Assembly: GCF_036250675.1 (NCBI RefSeq)
Contig: NZ_CP109592.1
Span: 9,362,001 to 9,426,000, forward strand
Direction of reading: 5' to 3'
DNA from: Streptomyces sp. NBC_01689
GTDB lineage: Bacteria; Actinomycetota; Actinomycetes; Streptomycetales; Streptomycetaceae
DNA length: 64,000 bases
Within the stretch, counting starts at the first letter, position 1; every line of letters starts with the position of its first letter. Of the stretch, positions 1 through 9,033 are shown one piece after another. The position numbers were made by a program, and so were the translations under genes. Under the pieces are notes generated by a model, which was given only the letters and a program-made list of their open reading frames with translations, was not told the origin of the DNA and ran no database searches.

Positions 1-197
1 AGCTCCTCGTTGTGTCCTACCTCGCCGGCATCGCGGTGATACGCGTCCGCGGTGTCGATGAGCGTGACACCGGCGTCGAGCGCGGCGTGGATCGTCGCGA
101 TCGACCTGTGAGTGTCGGGGCGGCCCTCGATGGACATCGGCATGCCGCCGAGCCCGATCGCCGACACCGTTTGTCCGCCGATAGCGCGCTGCTTCAT
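1..197 (-). CDS. Aldo/keto reductase, N-terminal part (cut by window edge)
   Basis: The reverse strand reads MKQRAIGGQTVSAIGLGGMP and continues with a segment ending in DTADAYHRDAGEVGHNEEL. This is the start of an NAD(P)H-dependent aldo/keto reductase: beta-strand 1 with the GLGGMP turn, then the DTADAY block carrying the catalytic Asp and Tyr of the TIM barrel. The ATG at 197 has a GAGGAGACG ribosome binding site. Only about 65 of the usual ~320 residues are in the window, so substrate and cofactor cannot be judged. Confidence 0.85.
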   Translation of the reverse strand, partial: MKQRAIGGQTVSAIGLGGMPMSIEGRPDTHRSIATIHAALDAGVTLIDTADAYHRDAGEVGHNEE

Positions 198-563
198 CGA
201 ACGTCTCCTCGGGATGTGGAAGACAAGGGGGCGAGGTCCTCTCGCACGGAAGGCCTGCCCGGCCGAGCCTAGGAATCAATGATTCGTAAGTCCAACAGTT
301 GCTGGGCATGGCATTGAGAAATGAAATGGATGAATGGATCCGAAGGCGCACTCCACGAAGGGTGACGGCTCGGGTGCGGATCCCGGTCGGCGCTGTCGAA
401 ACGGTCGTCCACCGGATGGACCGGAGACGGCCGACGCCGGACGGTCTCGATGATCGCGTCGTCCATCGGCCGGCAGGGGTGGGATGATCCTGTCCCCACC
501 GGTGGGCCTGGCGACACCACGCGTGGCGGATCGCCGGTGACCGACGAGGAAGACGAAGGAACG
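198..563. other. Intergenic region, no supported gene
   Basis: This stretch lies between two divergent genes. An A/T-richer segment at about 270-345 is the likely promoter zone. Reading frames here have no family signature and no convincing ribosome binding site. Confidence 0.5.
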
Positions 564-959
564 ATGACGTTGAACGTGGGCCAACGGGTGCGGCTGGCGG
601 CGGAACTGCGGTTGGCCGGGTCGGCGACACCGGCCGGGGAGCTTCCGGACGAGACGGGTGTCTTCGCCGCCTCTCTGGCCCTTGCAGCGGGCATCGAGGG
701 CACCGTCGAGCGGGTGGACGAGCATCACCGGGAACAGAGCCACAAGGTCCGTGAGTACCTGCGCCTCAAGTCACTCCTCGACGACTTCGGTCACCAGATG
801 CCGTCAGGGAGCAGGAAGCAACTGGGCGAGCAGGTAGGGGCCTTGGAAGAAGAGTGGCTCGCCTACCAGCACCGGATGCTGCGCGTCACCGTGCGCGTCA
901 GGCTCGACAACGGGTTTGTCGTCGACGACGCCCCCGAGGAGGCCTTCACCACTGCCTGA
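564..959 (+). CDS. Small conserved hypothetical protein, SH3-barrel-like ends
   Basis: A 131-residue soluble protein starting MTLNVGQRVRLAAELR. The ATG at 564 was chosen over upstream in-frame starts because AAGGA sits just before it. The ends look like beta-barrel strands (VGQRVRL, GIEGTVERV, then RVTVRVRLDNGFVVDDAPEE), reminiscent of KOW/SH3-type small barrels. A charged helical stretch (residues about 60-100, EYLRLKSLLDDF, LEEEWLAYQHRML) lies between them. No catalytic motif or signal peptide is visible. It is convergent with the SDR gene downstream. The function is unknown. Confidence 0.7.
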   Translation: MTLNVGQRVRLAAELRLAGSATPAGELPDETGVFAASLALAAGIEGTVERVDEHHREQSHKVREYLRLKSLLDDFGHQMPSGSRKQLGEQVGALEEEWLAYQHRMLRVTVRVRLDNGFVVDDAPEEAFTTA

Positions 960-1095
960 CCTTCGGGAGGCGGACGGGAGTGCCCGCGGCGGCACCGGCT
1001 CCTCGGCGGTCCGGCGCCGCCGAGGTCGCCTGTCCGTGTCGAGTTGGTCGCCGGGGGCTCACGCTCGCGCGTTGCCCCGGCCGGAGGGACGTCCG

Positions 1096-1854
1096 TCAGG
1101 CGGAGGCGCCGCTGTCGATGACCAGGTCGGCGCCGACGACCGAGCCGGCGGCGGGGGAGGCGAGGTAGAGCACCGCGGCCGCCACTTCGTCCGCTTCGGC
1201 TACGCGGCCCAGCGGGTTCTCCGACTTCATCCGCTCGGCGCGGTCGGCCTCGGTCTCGCCGGGCCGCAGGGACATGGGTGCGTCGGACGCGCCGGGGCTG
1301 ACCGCGTTGATGCGGATGTTCTGGTGGATGTGGTCGAGGGCGGCGGCGCGGGTGAGCGCGGAGACCGCGGCCTTCGAGGTGATGTAGGGGGCGGCGTTCG
1401 GGATGCGCCGGTGTGCGCCGAGGTTGGCGGAGATGTTGACGATGGTGCCACCGCCGTGCTCCTTCATGTGGGCGATCTCGTGCTTCATGGCCAGCCACAC
1501 GCCGGTGACATTGGTCCGGATCACCGCGTCCCAGTCCTGCTCCTCGACCTCGCCCGCGGGTACGCCGCCGCGGAAGATGCCGGCGTTGTTGACCGCGATG
1601 TCCAGCGCGCCGAAACGGGCGACGGTCGTGAGCACGAGGTCGTGGAGCTGTGCGGAGTCGGTGACGTCGGCGGTGAAAGCGGCGGCGGTGCCGCCGTCGG
1701 CATGGATGAGTGCGACCGTTTCGTCCAAGGAGGCCGCGGTGCGTCCCGCGGCGGCCACGGACGCGCCTTCGGAGGCGAAGGCGATCGCGATGGCGCGGCC
1801 CAGGCCGGAGCCCGCGCCAGTGACGAGGACGGTCTTTCCGGTGAAGCGGTTCAT
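1096..1854 (-). CDS. SDR family NAD(P)-dependent oxidoreductase
   Basis: A 252-residue classical short-chain dehydrogenase/reductase. It shows the Rossmann glycine motif TGAGSGLG near residue 12, NNAG near residue 89, the catalytic Ser in NISAN and the YITSK pair (Y-x-x-x-K). The C-terminal block GSVVGADLVIDSG is typical. The start has GAAGGAGAC a few bases upstream. Full length for the family. The substrate cannot be read from sequence. The adjacent decayed exporter and TetR gene suggest an old stress or detoxification locus. Confidence 0.9.
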   Translation of the reverse strand: MNRFTGKTVLVTGAGSGLGRAIAIAFASEGASVAAAGRTAASLDETVALIHADGGTAAAFTADVTDSAQLHDLVLTTVARFGALDIAVNNAGIFRGGVPAGEVEEQDWDAVIRTNVTGVWLAMKHEIAHMKEHGGGTIVNISANLGAHRRIPNAAPYITSKAAVSALTRAAALDHIHQNIRINAVSPGASDAPMSLRPGETEADRAERMKSENPLGRVAEADEVAAAVLYLASPAAGSVVGADLVIDSGASA

Positions 1855-1906
1855 GTCGGTGTCTCCTTCAGGACGGGGAGGGGATGGCCCGTCGGCGGGC
1901 CGTGGA

Positions 1907-2776
1907 TCACTTGGTGCGGTGGTGGTGCAGGAGGGCCACGACCGCCAGGGCGGCTCCGGTCGCGGCCAGGGACGCGGCGTCGCTGCCGAGTGTGAGCAGG
2001 ACGGCGAACAGGACGGTCGGGCCCAGCTCCATCGCGGTGTTCAGCACGCCGCCCGAGAGTCCGCTCTGTCAGTGGGACACATCGGCCGTCGCGAAGGAGG
2101 CGGCGGCTCCAGCCGGCAGCAGGACGAGGCCGGGCAGCAGTCCGTACGCGTACGGCGTGTGCGCGTCGAATCCGGTGAACGCGAGGAGGGCGAGCCCGAG
2201 GGCGGGGCCGTGCCGAGACCGGCGGCCGCTACGGCCCTGGCCTCGTACCGCCCGATGAGCGGCCCGGCCGTTCGTCCCGAGACGACCAGCGTCACGGCGA
2301 ACGGTACGAACGCGACCGAGGTCTGCAACGGTGACCAGGCCCGATCCTGCTGGAGATGGAGGGAGAGAACCACGAACGTCATCCCGGTCCCACAGGCGCC
2401 CAGCGCGGTGGCGGTCAGGGCCAGGGCCCGCCGCCGGTCGACCAGAAAGCCGGGGGGCGGCAGCGGATCGCGGGCTCGGCGCTCGACGCACCAGAACGCG
2501 ACCACCAGCGCGGCCCCACCGCGCAGCGGAGCGAGGACGCCCGCCGACGACCAGGGCCGGCCGTCGGTGACGACGAACCCGTAGCTGGCCAGGGTGATCC
2601 CGGCGGTGGCGAGCACCGCGCCCGGCAGGTCCAGTGCCCTGCCGCGGTGGGGCGGGGTGCCCGGAAGGAGCAATGGCGGAGAGTGTGCAGACCAGCATGG
2701 TCCGGACGCTGCCGAGGAGGACGAACGCACGCCGGTTCCGCGAGACGGAGACGCATGCGCTGCTCGTGACAGCCAT
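1907..2776 (-). pseudogene. MFS drug exporter remnant (DHA2/EmrB type), multiply broken
   Basis: Remains of a 14-TM drug:H+ antiporter. The start at 2776 has a strong GAGGAGGAG site and encodes one hydrophobic segment (RAFVLLGSVRTMLVCTLSAI). The reading frame then shifts and resumes in the middle of the family at GRALDLPGAVLATAGITLAS, so most of TM2-6 is missing. A second shift follows near GLGTAPP. An in-frame TGA after ADVSH splits the conserved SGLSGGVLNTAMELGP block; the frame beyond it continues to a natural end at LLHHHRTK. This makes at least three lesions plus an internal deletion, so it is non-functional. It is paired with the TetR gene upstream. Confidence 0.85.
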
Positions 2777-2794
2777 GACTCCTCCTCGATATTA

Positions 2795-2807
2795 GACCGA
2801 ACGGTTC
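2795..2807. promoter_or_regulatory. Probable TetR operator upstream of exporter remnant
   Basis: GACCGAACGGTTC is an imperfect palindrome 18 bases before the exporter start. Almost the same core recurs at 3493-3504, in front of the TetR gene. Shared sites in front of both a regulator and its neighbour are the usual sign of autoregulated TetR control. Confidence 0.55.
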
Positions 2808-2885
2808 AATATGTGGGCAGGTGCAGGGAAAGGGCAGCCGTGGGCCGAGACGGCCATGTGGGCCCTGTGTCTCCGGGGCCCTGAT

Positions 2886-3470
2886 CTAGTCCAGTAGCGC
2901 CAATGCCTGCTCGGCGGCGCTCCGTACCCGCTCGGGATCGTGCGACGCCTTGCCCACGATCCGTACGCCCTGCAGCAGGACGAGCAGCATGCGGGCCAGC
3001 GCACGCGGATCGCGGTCCTCGGGAAGCTCGCCCTGGGCCTGGGCGCGTACGAGCGCTGAGTACAGCGGGGTCTCGACGTGATCCCAGCTGGTCTCCACCC
3101 GACGGGCCGCCGCGGGATCGTGCGGGGCCAGCTCCGCCGCCGTATTGGTGATGAAGCACCCCGCCTGGCGCACCTCCGGTGAGGTGGCTTCGGCGGCGAA
3201 GCGGCGCACCACCGACCGGATCGCGGGCATGGCCGGCCCCGGCTGGGACAGTTCCTCCAGGACGAGTGGGTCGCGCGTCTCGGCGTACCGGTCGAGGGCC
3301 TTCAGGTACAGCTCGTGCTTACTGCCGAAGGTCGCGTAGATACTGGCGCGACCGATCCCGAGACGCTCGACGAGATCCGCCATCGACGTCGCTTCGTAGC
3401 CGCGGCGCCAGAACAGCTCGAGGGCCGACTGCAGCACGGCGTCCGGATCGAACTCCTTGGTCCTGGCCAT
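2886..3470 (-). CDS. TetR/AcrR family transcriptional repressor
   Basis: A 194-residue one-component regulator. The N-terminal helix-turn-helix reads ELFWRRGYEATSMADLVERLGIGRASIYATFGSK (residues about 17-50 in two blocks), followed by an all-helical ligand domain with the family-typical PGPAMPAIRSVVRRF and QAGCFITNTAAELA segments. It lies upstream of and in line with the broken MFS exporter and probably controlled it. The near-identical palindromes at 2795 and 3493 are the likely binding sites. With the exporter dead, it may now only regulate itself. Confidence 0.92.
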   Translation of the reverse strand: MARTKEFDPDAVLQSALELFWRRGYEATSMADLVERLGIGRASIYATFGSKHELYLKALDRYAETRDPLVLEELSQPGPAMPAIRSVVRRFAAEATSPEVRQAGCFITNTAAELAPHDPAAARRVETSWDHVETPLYSALVRAQAQGELPEDRDPRALARMLLVLLQGVRIVGKASHDPERVRSAAEQALALLD

Positions 3471-3492
3471 GCGATGACCTTAGGACTTTACA

Positions 3493-3504
3493 GAACGTTC
3501 GGTC
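3493..3504. promoter_or_regulatory. Probable TetR self-operator
   Basis: GAACGTTCGGTC lies 22 bases before the TetR start. It matches the reverse complement of the 2795 site (GAACCGTTCGGTC) apart from one missing C, with A/T-rich flanks on both sites. Confidence 0.5.
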
Positions 3505-3685
3505 AAATAATGGAGGCTGTGCCGCGCTGATCCCCACCGTGGGGCGTCCGTGCCCCAGTCGGTTTCCGCGGCCGGCGGGGCCCGCCGCACCTCCCGCCGG
3601 ACGCGATCGATGGCACCGCCCTGCAAGGGAGTTGGGTCCTGGAGGGACCCGATGGCACCCAGGAGGGTGAGACGTTCCGCGGAGG

Positions 3686-3931
3686 ATGTGCCGGCACGCG
3701 CGCGAGGCGCTGTACGCCGCAGCACAGACCGGCGGTTTCGTGCCCGGAGACCCCGCCGCGACCGCGGACGCCGTCCTCGCACTCGCCGACGCGCCCAACC
3801 CGCCGCTGCGCGTCCTGTTCGGCACGGGTGGCTTGGACGCTCTGCGCACCGAATTCGGCGGTCGGCTCGCCGCCCTCGGAGAGTGGGACCACCTCTCCCG
3901 TCTCGCCCAGGGCAAGACGGACGGAGTGTGA
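3686..3931 (+). pseudogene. C-terminal fragment of an SDR oxidoreductase
   Basis: The 81 residues containing GGFVPGDPAATADAVLALAD, NPPLRVLFGTGGLDALRTE and the closing EWDHLSRLAQG match the C-terminal tail of classical SDRs of the KR-like oxidoreductase group. The Rossmann core and catalytic Tyr/Lys are absent, and the upstream 200 bases hold no intact frame for them. It is best read as the 3' remnant of a gene lost when this locus decayed. Confidence 0.6.
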
Positions 3932-4064
3932 GCCCCCGGCCGGCGGTCCGCCCGCCGGGATTCCTTCGTGGGTCAGTTGTGGGGGTCGGCTGTGACTGGG
4001 CGCGATGTCCGTCGCGGCGGGTCTCCTTGTTCCGGGTTCTGGCCGACTCCCGGTCGAGGGCGGC

Positions 4065-4820
4065 TCAGTGGTTGGGAAGGGAGCCGACCAGGCCGCCGTC
4101 GATCACCAGGTCCTGGCCGGTGATGTAGGCGGCGTCGGCGGAGGCCAGGAAGGCGACGGCTGCGGCGACGTCGGCGGCGTGGCCGATGGTGCCGAGCGGC
4201 ACCTGCGCGGCGTTGCGCTCGTCGGCCTCGGGCGTGGTGTTGGCGCCGCGGTACATCTCGGTGTCGATGTATCCGGGGCTGACCGAGTTGACGCGGATGC
4301 CACGCGGGGCCAGATCGGATCCGAGAGTGCGGGCCAGGTTGTGCACCGCGGCCTTGGTCGCGGAGTAGACCGAGGCGACCGCCATGCCGCGGTGCAGGGT
4401 CCAGGAGGCGTTGAGGACGATCGCGCCACCGTCCCTCATCAGCGGGAGCGCCTTCTGGACCGTGAAGAAGACGCCCTTGAAATTGACGTCCGTCGAGTGG
4501 TCGAAGTCGGCCTCGGTCAGATCGGTGCCGCGCTTGAAGACGCCGGTGCCGGCGTTGGCGAAGACCGCGTCCAGGCTGCCGCGCCAGGTCTCGACACGGC
4601 GCATCAGGGCGTCCAGGTCGGGCAGGCTCGCCGCGTCCGCGCGCACGGTCAACAGACGTGTACCGGCGTCGAGTTCGGTGGCCGCCTTGGCGAGTCGAGC
4701 CTCGTCGCGGCCGGTGATGACGACGTAGGCACCCTCGTCGAGAAGGCGGCGGGCGGTCGCCAGGCCCATGCCCGAGGTGCCGCCGGTGATCAGGACTGTG
4801 TGGTTGGTGAATCGCTCCAT
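4065..4820 (-). CDS. SDR family oxidoreductase
   Basis: A 251-residue classical SDR. It has TGGTSGMG (cofactor loop), a TGRD segment after strand 2 that is consistent with NADP, FANAGTG in place of NNAG, NASWTL with the catalytic Ser and YSATK as the catalytic pair. The C-terminus AYITGQDLVIDGG is typical. A weak AGGATC site precedes the ATG. It points away from the neighbouring SDR remnant and is followed by an MmyB-type regulator that may control it. Confidence 0.9.
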   Translation of the reverse strand: MERFTNHTVLITGGTSGMGLATARRLLDEGAYVVITGRDEARLAKAATELDAGTRLLTVRADAASLPDLDALMRRVETWRGSLDAVFANAGTGVFKRGTDLTEADFDHSTDVNFKGVFFTVQKALPLMRDGGAIVLNASWTLHRGMAVASVYSATKAAVHNLARTLGSDLAPRGIRVNSVSPGYIDTEMYRGANTTPEADERNAAQVPLGTIGHAADVAAAVAFLASADAAYITGQDLVIDGGLVGSLPNH

Positions 4821-4905
4821 GCCGACGATCCTGCGCGGCCCGTCCCCGGTCCGGCTGTGCGGGACGAACCTGGGTCTGTCACCACCACCTTCGTGTCGGC
4901 CCGTG

Positions 4906-5763
4906 CTACGGGACCGCGTTGCCTGGCAGGGCGCCGAGCCGTTCCTCGGTCTCCGTGCCGGGGACCGGGTGGTGGAGCATCAGACGGTGCCCGGGCAGCT
5001 CGGGGAGCGTCAAGGTCGTGTAGGCGAAGGTGAGTTCGCCCAGGTCCGGATGGTCGACCACCTTGGTTCCGTTGGTGGCGTCACGTACGGAGTGCTCGGC
5101 CCAGATCTCCGCGAACTCCGGGCTGACGGCGCACATGTCGGCGGCGATCCGGCCGAACTCCACGTCGTCCTGGTAGCGGGCGGCGTCCGCGCGGAACTGG
5201 CCGACGATGGCCTGCGCGGCATCCCGCCAGTGACAGAGCGACGACCGGTAGCGGGATCCGGTGAAGAAGGTGACCAGGCAGTTGTGGTCGTGCTCGCGAT
5301 AGCCGAAGACCGCCGCGGCGGCGCGGTTGACGGCCACCAGATTCCAGTGCCGGTCGATCAGGTAGGCGGGACGCGGCAGCCAGGAGTCGATCAGTCGGCG
5401 CAGCTCGTCCGGGACGGCGCGGGTGGTCGCGGGATCGGCCTGCGGCGGATTCAGTCCGGCCAGCAGATACAGGTGCTCGCGCTCGGCGGCGTCCAGGCGG
5501 AGCACGCGCGCGATCGCGTCGAGGACGTCCGCGGACACATTGATCTCGCGCCCCTGCTCAAGCCACGTGTACCAGGACACCCCGACGCCGGCTAGCACCG
5601 CGACCTCCTCGCGGCGCAGCCCGGGGGTGCGGCGGGCACGGAGGTCGCCGACGGCCACTCCGGCGTCGGCCGGTGACACCCGGGCCCGCCGTGAGCGCAG
5701 GAACTCCCGTATCTCGGCGGTGCGTCGGGCCCGCGCCTCGGCGGGAAGGCGGCTCGTCTCCAT
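4906..5763 (-). CDS. XRE-family regulator with MmyB-like ligand domain
   Basis: A 285-residue regulator. An N-terminal helix-turn-helix (RRTPGLRREEVAVLAGVGVSW then YTWLEQGREINVS, residues about 48-85) is followed by the MmyB-type domain: LLAGLNPP, then the run around YLIDRHWNLVAVNRAA and FGYREHDHNCLVTFFT. Streptomyces carry many paralogues, often divergent from or beside SDR or oxidoreductase genes that they control. The adjacent SDR, transcribed in the same direction with an 85-base gap, is the likely target. Members of the family can bind fatty-acid-like ligands; the ligand here is unknown. Confidence 0.9.
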   Translation of the reverse strand: METSRLPAEARARRTAEIREFLRSRRARVSPADAGVAVGDLRARRTPGLRREEVAVLAGVGVSWYTWLEQGREINVSADVLDAIARVLRLDAAEREHLYLLAGLNPPQADPATTRAVPDELRRLIDSWLPRPAYLIDRHWNLVAVNRAAAAVFGYREHDHNCLVTFFTGSRYRSSLCHWRDAAQAIVGQFRADAARYQDDVEFGRIAADMCAVSPEFAEIWAEHSVRDATNGTKVVDHPDLGELTFAYTTLTLPELPGHRLMLHHPVPGTETEERLGALPGNAVP

Positions 5764-6043
5764 ACCGGCATCCTAGGCGTGGCCTCCAGACCCTGTCGGA
5801 GACCACAGGAAACCGCGGAGAGGAGGACAGCCCTGCGAGCGACGAGGCGGCGCGCGGTCTCGTCGTACCGGGGAGCCGGACCGCGTGACACGACTGAGTC
5901 CTACGACGATCCGCTCCACCGGGCGTCCCCGGTCAGGTGAAGGCCGAGGCTCGAAGCTTCGTCCTCCGAGACAGGCGTCGGCGGCGAGGCGCCGGGCGCG
6001 GGGCGGCGGGCGTGAGGCGCCGGGCGCGAGCGGTCCTGGAGGC

Positions 6044-6439
6044 TCAGGCGAACACTTTGAATCCTTGAGGTCCGCCCGACGGGCGGAGCGGATTCCCGCC
6101 GTGGACCGTGACCAGGACCGCGGCCTGCTCACCGGCGGGGAGGCTCCAGACGGCCGAACACAGATAGGCCTCGCCGAGGCAGTCCACCTCGAACAGATCC
6201 GGCAGGCCGCGCGCCCCGGACGTATCGGGTTCGAAGTCGAATTCGGTGCCCTCCGCATGGGCGTGGGTACCGACGGGCACGCTGAACGACACCGCCCACC
6301 GGTGCACCAGTACGTCCGAGTCGTTGGTCACCGTCAACCGGAAGACGCCATGTCCTGGGGCCGGCTCCTCCACGAGCGCGCACTCGACCCGCCAGACCTG
6401 TGGAGTTTTGGACTGCGTGGGTTCAAGAGTGTCCGTCAC
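6044..6439 (-). CDS. Hypothetical protein, weak CBM2-like beta-sandwich pattern
   Basis: A 131-residue protein. The GTG at 6439 was chosen because GAAGGACT lies about 8 bases upstream; the longer upstream frame is low-complexity and unlikely to be coding. It is beta-rich, with VFRLTVTNDSDVLVHRWAVSFSVP resembling the strand-turn-Trp-strand of family 2 carbohydrate-binding modules (given in two overlapping motifs: RLTVTNDSD and HRWAVSFSVP). No signal peptide is seen, so it would be intracellular, which argues against a cellulose-binding role. Two Cys are near residues 87 and 94. The function is unknown. Confidence 0.6.
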   Translation of the reverse strand: MTDTLEPTQSKTPQVWRVECALVEEPAPGHGVFRLTVTNDSDVLVHRWAVSFSVPVGTHAHAEGTEFDFEPDTSGARGLPDLFEVDCLGEAYLCSAVWSLPAGEQAAVLVTVHGGNPLRPSGGPQGFKVFA

Positions 6440-6941
6440 GTCGATCGAGTCCTTCGGGCTCGGGTCGCCCCAGACTGCCACGGCCGGGAAAGCCCGGCAT
6501 CCGTGCTGGGCCGAACGGTGAGTGACCATTGGATGGTGGCGAGTGGCCAGGGGGTGGTGGGGGGTGACCGTGGGATGGTGGCGGGAATGACGGTCGGCCA
6601 CCAGATCGGCGCCCGCGGAGTGCTCGTCAGGCGGTGGTGTCCCGCTGGGGCGGGCGTACGGCTCGGGGCGTCCGGAACCGGCCGAACGGTCCACGGCGCC
6701 CGGGCCGCCGAAACCGTCACCGCCAGCCGCTTCACCCACCCCGGCACCGGCCACGCCCCGTCCACGCACGCGCGCCTTCGACCAGCACTTCCTCGCCGCC
6801 CGGACTGGGCACACCGGCCCGTCCAGGGGATGCTGTGGCCCTGTAGCGTACGACCGTCTGCCTCGCATCTGCCGTAGCTTGCGACACCGACACCACGGTG
6901 GCGGCAGGATGCCCGCTCAACTCGGATCCCATGGGGGGACC
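6440..6941. other. Intergenic, G-rich imperfect repeats
   Basis: Between divergent genes. At about 6520-6590 the plus strand carries two copies of a GTGACC-N-GGATGGTGGC block separated by a GGGGGTGGTGGGGGG run. This is G-rich enough to form secondary structure. No gene is supported. Confidence 0.4.
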
Positions 6942-7382
6942 TTGAAGACCCGCGCCACCCTGCCTGCCGTCATCCTGCTCGCGACGGCCGCCGCGCTCAC
7001 CGCCTGCGACGACGGCACCAGCAAGGCCGACAGCAAGCCCGACAAGGCCAGTTCGGCACCCGGCAAGCCGGTCACCACCGCAGCGGCGACACCGAGCGAC
7101 GCGGCCGCGCTCGCGAAGGCGACCGGCATTCCGCCGAAGCCGACCGGCGCCGCCAGGGCCCGGCTGCTCCGCGCGTTGGCGGCCGCCGCTCCGGCTGCCG
7201 CCCGCTACGAGGACAAGGCCATCGACGCCGCCCGGAACCAGTGCAGCGCCATCAACGGCGGTGCGCAGCGCCTCGACCACCTCGCCTCGCAGCGCTTCAC
7301 CTACAAGGACGCCACCACCACCGAGGCCGAGGCCAAGCAGATCAACCAGGCTCTCAAGGACACCGGCTTCTGCATCGTGTGA
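6942..7382 (+). CDS. Small secreted lipoprotein, unknown function
   Basis: A TTG start at 6942 preceded by GGGGGGA gives a 146-residue protein with a textbook lipoprotein signal: LKTRATLPAVILLATAAALTAC, where LTAC is the lipobox and the Cys would be lipidated. An upstream ATG at 6909 in frame is an alternative. After a Lys/Ser/Asp linker the mature part is helical and contains two more Cys near the end (NQCSAING and TGFCIV), probably one disulfide. No enzyme motif is visible. Confidence 0.75.
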   Translation: MKTRATLPAVILLATAAALTACDDGTSKADSKPDKASSAPGKPVTTAAATPSDAAALAKATGIPPKPTGAARARLLRALAAAAPAAARYEDKAIDAARNQCSAINGGAQRLDHLASQRFTYKDATTTEAEAKQINQALKDTGFCIV

Positions 7383-7471
7383 CTCTCAGGCACACGGGCA
7401 CCTTCGCGGCGACGACCGTGCCATGTGCCCGCGTCGCCATGGCCTGTTGTCCGGCGGCTGGGAGGAGACGG

Positions 7472-8836
7472 CTATCGGGGAGACGGCTGGGCGGGAGGAG
7501 ACGGCTGGGCGTGAGGCTGCGGAACCTCGTCCGCGAGGATCGCATGGCGGGTGTTGAGCGCGGCGGCCAGAAGGCTCTCGTCCAGCCTCATCTCGGCGTC
7601 GCGAGTGGAGTCGTTGACCGGGATGCGGGTGCGCCGGTCGATCAACGCTGTCACGGCCGGCAGGGCGGGGCGCGCGTGGCCGCCCATCCGGGCGAGGCCC
7701 GCCAGGTAGTACTCGCCGATCGCGTAGTCGGCCAGGTGGGATGTCATGAGGGCGAGCAGCCGGGGCAGTACGGAGGGACCGGCGTGCCGCAACCACAGCG
7801 GAACGCACTCCGCCTGCGAGCGACCGGGACGACGGAAGGTCAGGTTGTACAACTGGGCCGCCTGTCGGAAGGTCAACGGGCCGGCATCCAGCACGGCCGC
7901 GAAGATCTCGCGGGCGTGAGCGAGCCGGACGACGCCCACGGGCTTGGTGGCAAGGAGCGCGGCGGCGGCTGTGCTGTCGTACGCCGTCGAGGCAGACTCG
8001 GTCTGACTGGCCCTCCGGGACGGCGCGAAGGGGACTTCGGCGAGGAGACGTCCATGTCTCCGGCTCGCCGCCCGGGAGATCGAGGCTGTCGCGAGGGCCG
8101 CGTCGAGAGCCGGGGTGGCCCTCTGGCCGCGGTGCCGAACGAGCAGGGGCAGCAGCCTGACCGGGGCCGCCCGCCAGTCGTGGCACGCCTCGCGGGCCAG
8201 GTCGGCGCCGATGTCGCGGGTGGCGGGGTCGGCGAGGAGGCGGGCCACGAGGGTGTACGTCTCGTGCTCACGCCCCAGTCCGTACAGGGCCTGGCCCCAG
8301 CTGCGCCCGAGGTCGTCCAGGTGGTGCGCGGCCTCCCGGACGTCGTCGAGGAGCGCGGTGTCCAGGCGGTGCCATCGCGTGGCCGGCCCGGCCCGCAGCG
8401 TCTCCAGGTGGGCCAGGAAGCGGACGGACGCGAGGTCATCGTCCGTCAGCTGGGCGACGGTCGGGCCGAGCGCCCTGGCCAGGAGGGTGCGCACGACGGG
8501 GTCGGTGAGTTCGCCGAGCGCGGCGAGAACCACGGCGGGCTCTCCATGGTGGCCGAAGAAGTACGCGGCTTGACGCCGTAGCGCCTCGTCGGGGTCGCTG
8601 AGCCCCGCCACCGCGGCGTCGACGGCCTCCGGCCAGTGCCGTTCGCCGGCGAGGTCATGGAGGAGGTTCAATGCTCCGCGACGCACGAAGGGGGAGTCGG
8701 CGTGGGCGAGTTGGAGCAGCCGGGTCGCGACGGGGCCGGTGCGGTCCGTGCGTATCGCCTTGAAGAGTGCGACACGGGAAGGGTGGGCGGGTGTCGCGGC
8801 GGTGCCGTCGGTCACGGCATCGTCCGGCCATGTCAT
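7472..8836 (-). CDS. HEAT-repeat protein
   Basis: About 454 residues from the ATG at 8836 (MTWPDDAV). In-frame starts at 8899 and a downstream GTG are possible, and no strong ribosome binding site decides between them. The sequence is a series of ~30-residue helical pairs, e.g. DSPFVRRGALNLLHDLAGE, DEALRRQAAYFFGHHGEPAV and DPVVRTLLARALGPTVA, typical of HEAT/PBS-like scaffolds. The C-terminus ends in a short Pro/Gln/Ser repeat (QPSPPAQPSPR). No membrane segment or enzyme domain. A protein-protein interaction role is likely; the partner is unknown. Confidence 0.75.
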   Translation of the reverse strand: MTWPDDAVTDGTAATPAHPSRVALFKAIRTDRTGPVATRLLQLAHADSPFVRRGALNLLHDLAGERHWPEAVDAAVAGLSDPDEALRRQAAYFFGHHGEPAVVLAALGELTDPVVRTLLARALGPTVAQLTDDDLASVRFLAHLETLRAGPATRWHRLDTALLDDVREAAHHLDDLGRSWGQALYGLGREHETYTLVARLLADPATRDIGADLAREACHDWRAAPVRLLPLLVRHRGQRATPALDAALATASISRAASRRHGRLLAEVPFAPSRRASQTESASTAYDSTAAAALLATKPVGVVRLAHAREIFAAVLDAGPLTFRQAAQLYNLTFRRPGRSQAECVPLWLRHAGPSVLPRLLALMTSHLADYAIGEYYLAGLARMGGHARPALPAVTALIDRRTRIPVNDSTRDAEMRLDESLLAAALNTRHAILADEVPQPHAQPSPPAQPSPR

Positions 8837-9033
8837 CGGACGGGGCGGCGGCCGCCCTTCCGTGCCGGGGCTTCGATCATGCGGCCGATCATTCCACACC
8901 GCACAGCCGGCCGGGCAAGGCGTCCGGACGGCCGGCTGGACAGGGTGTGACGGTTTGAGCGAGGTAGAGACACCTCAGGCATGTAACTCGTCAAGCCAGG
9001 GTGGTCGTTGTTCGAGTGCGCGTCGGTAGTGTT

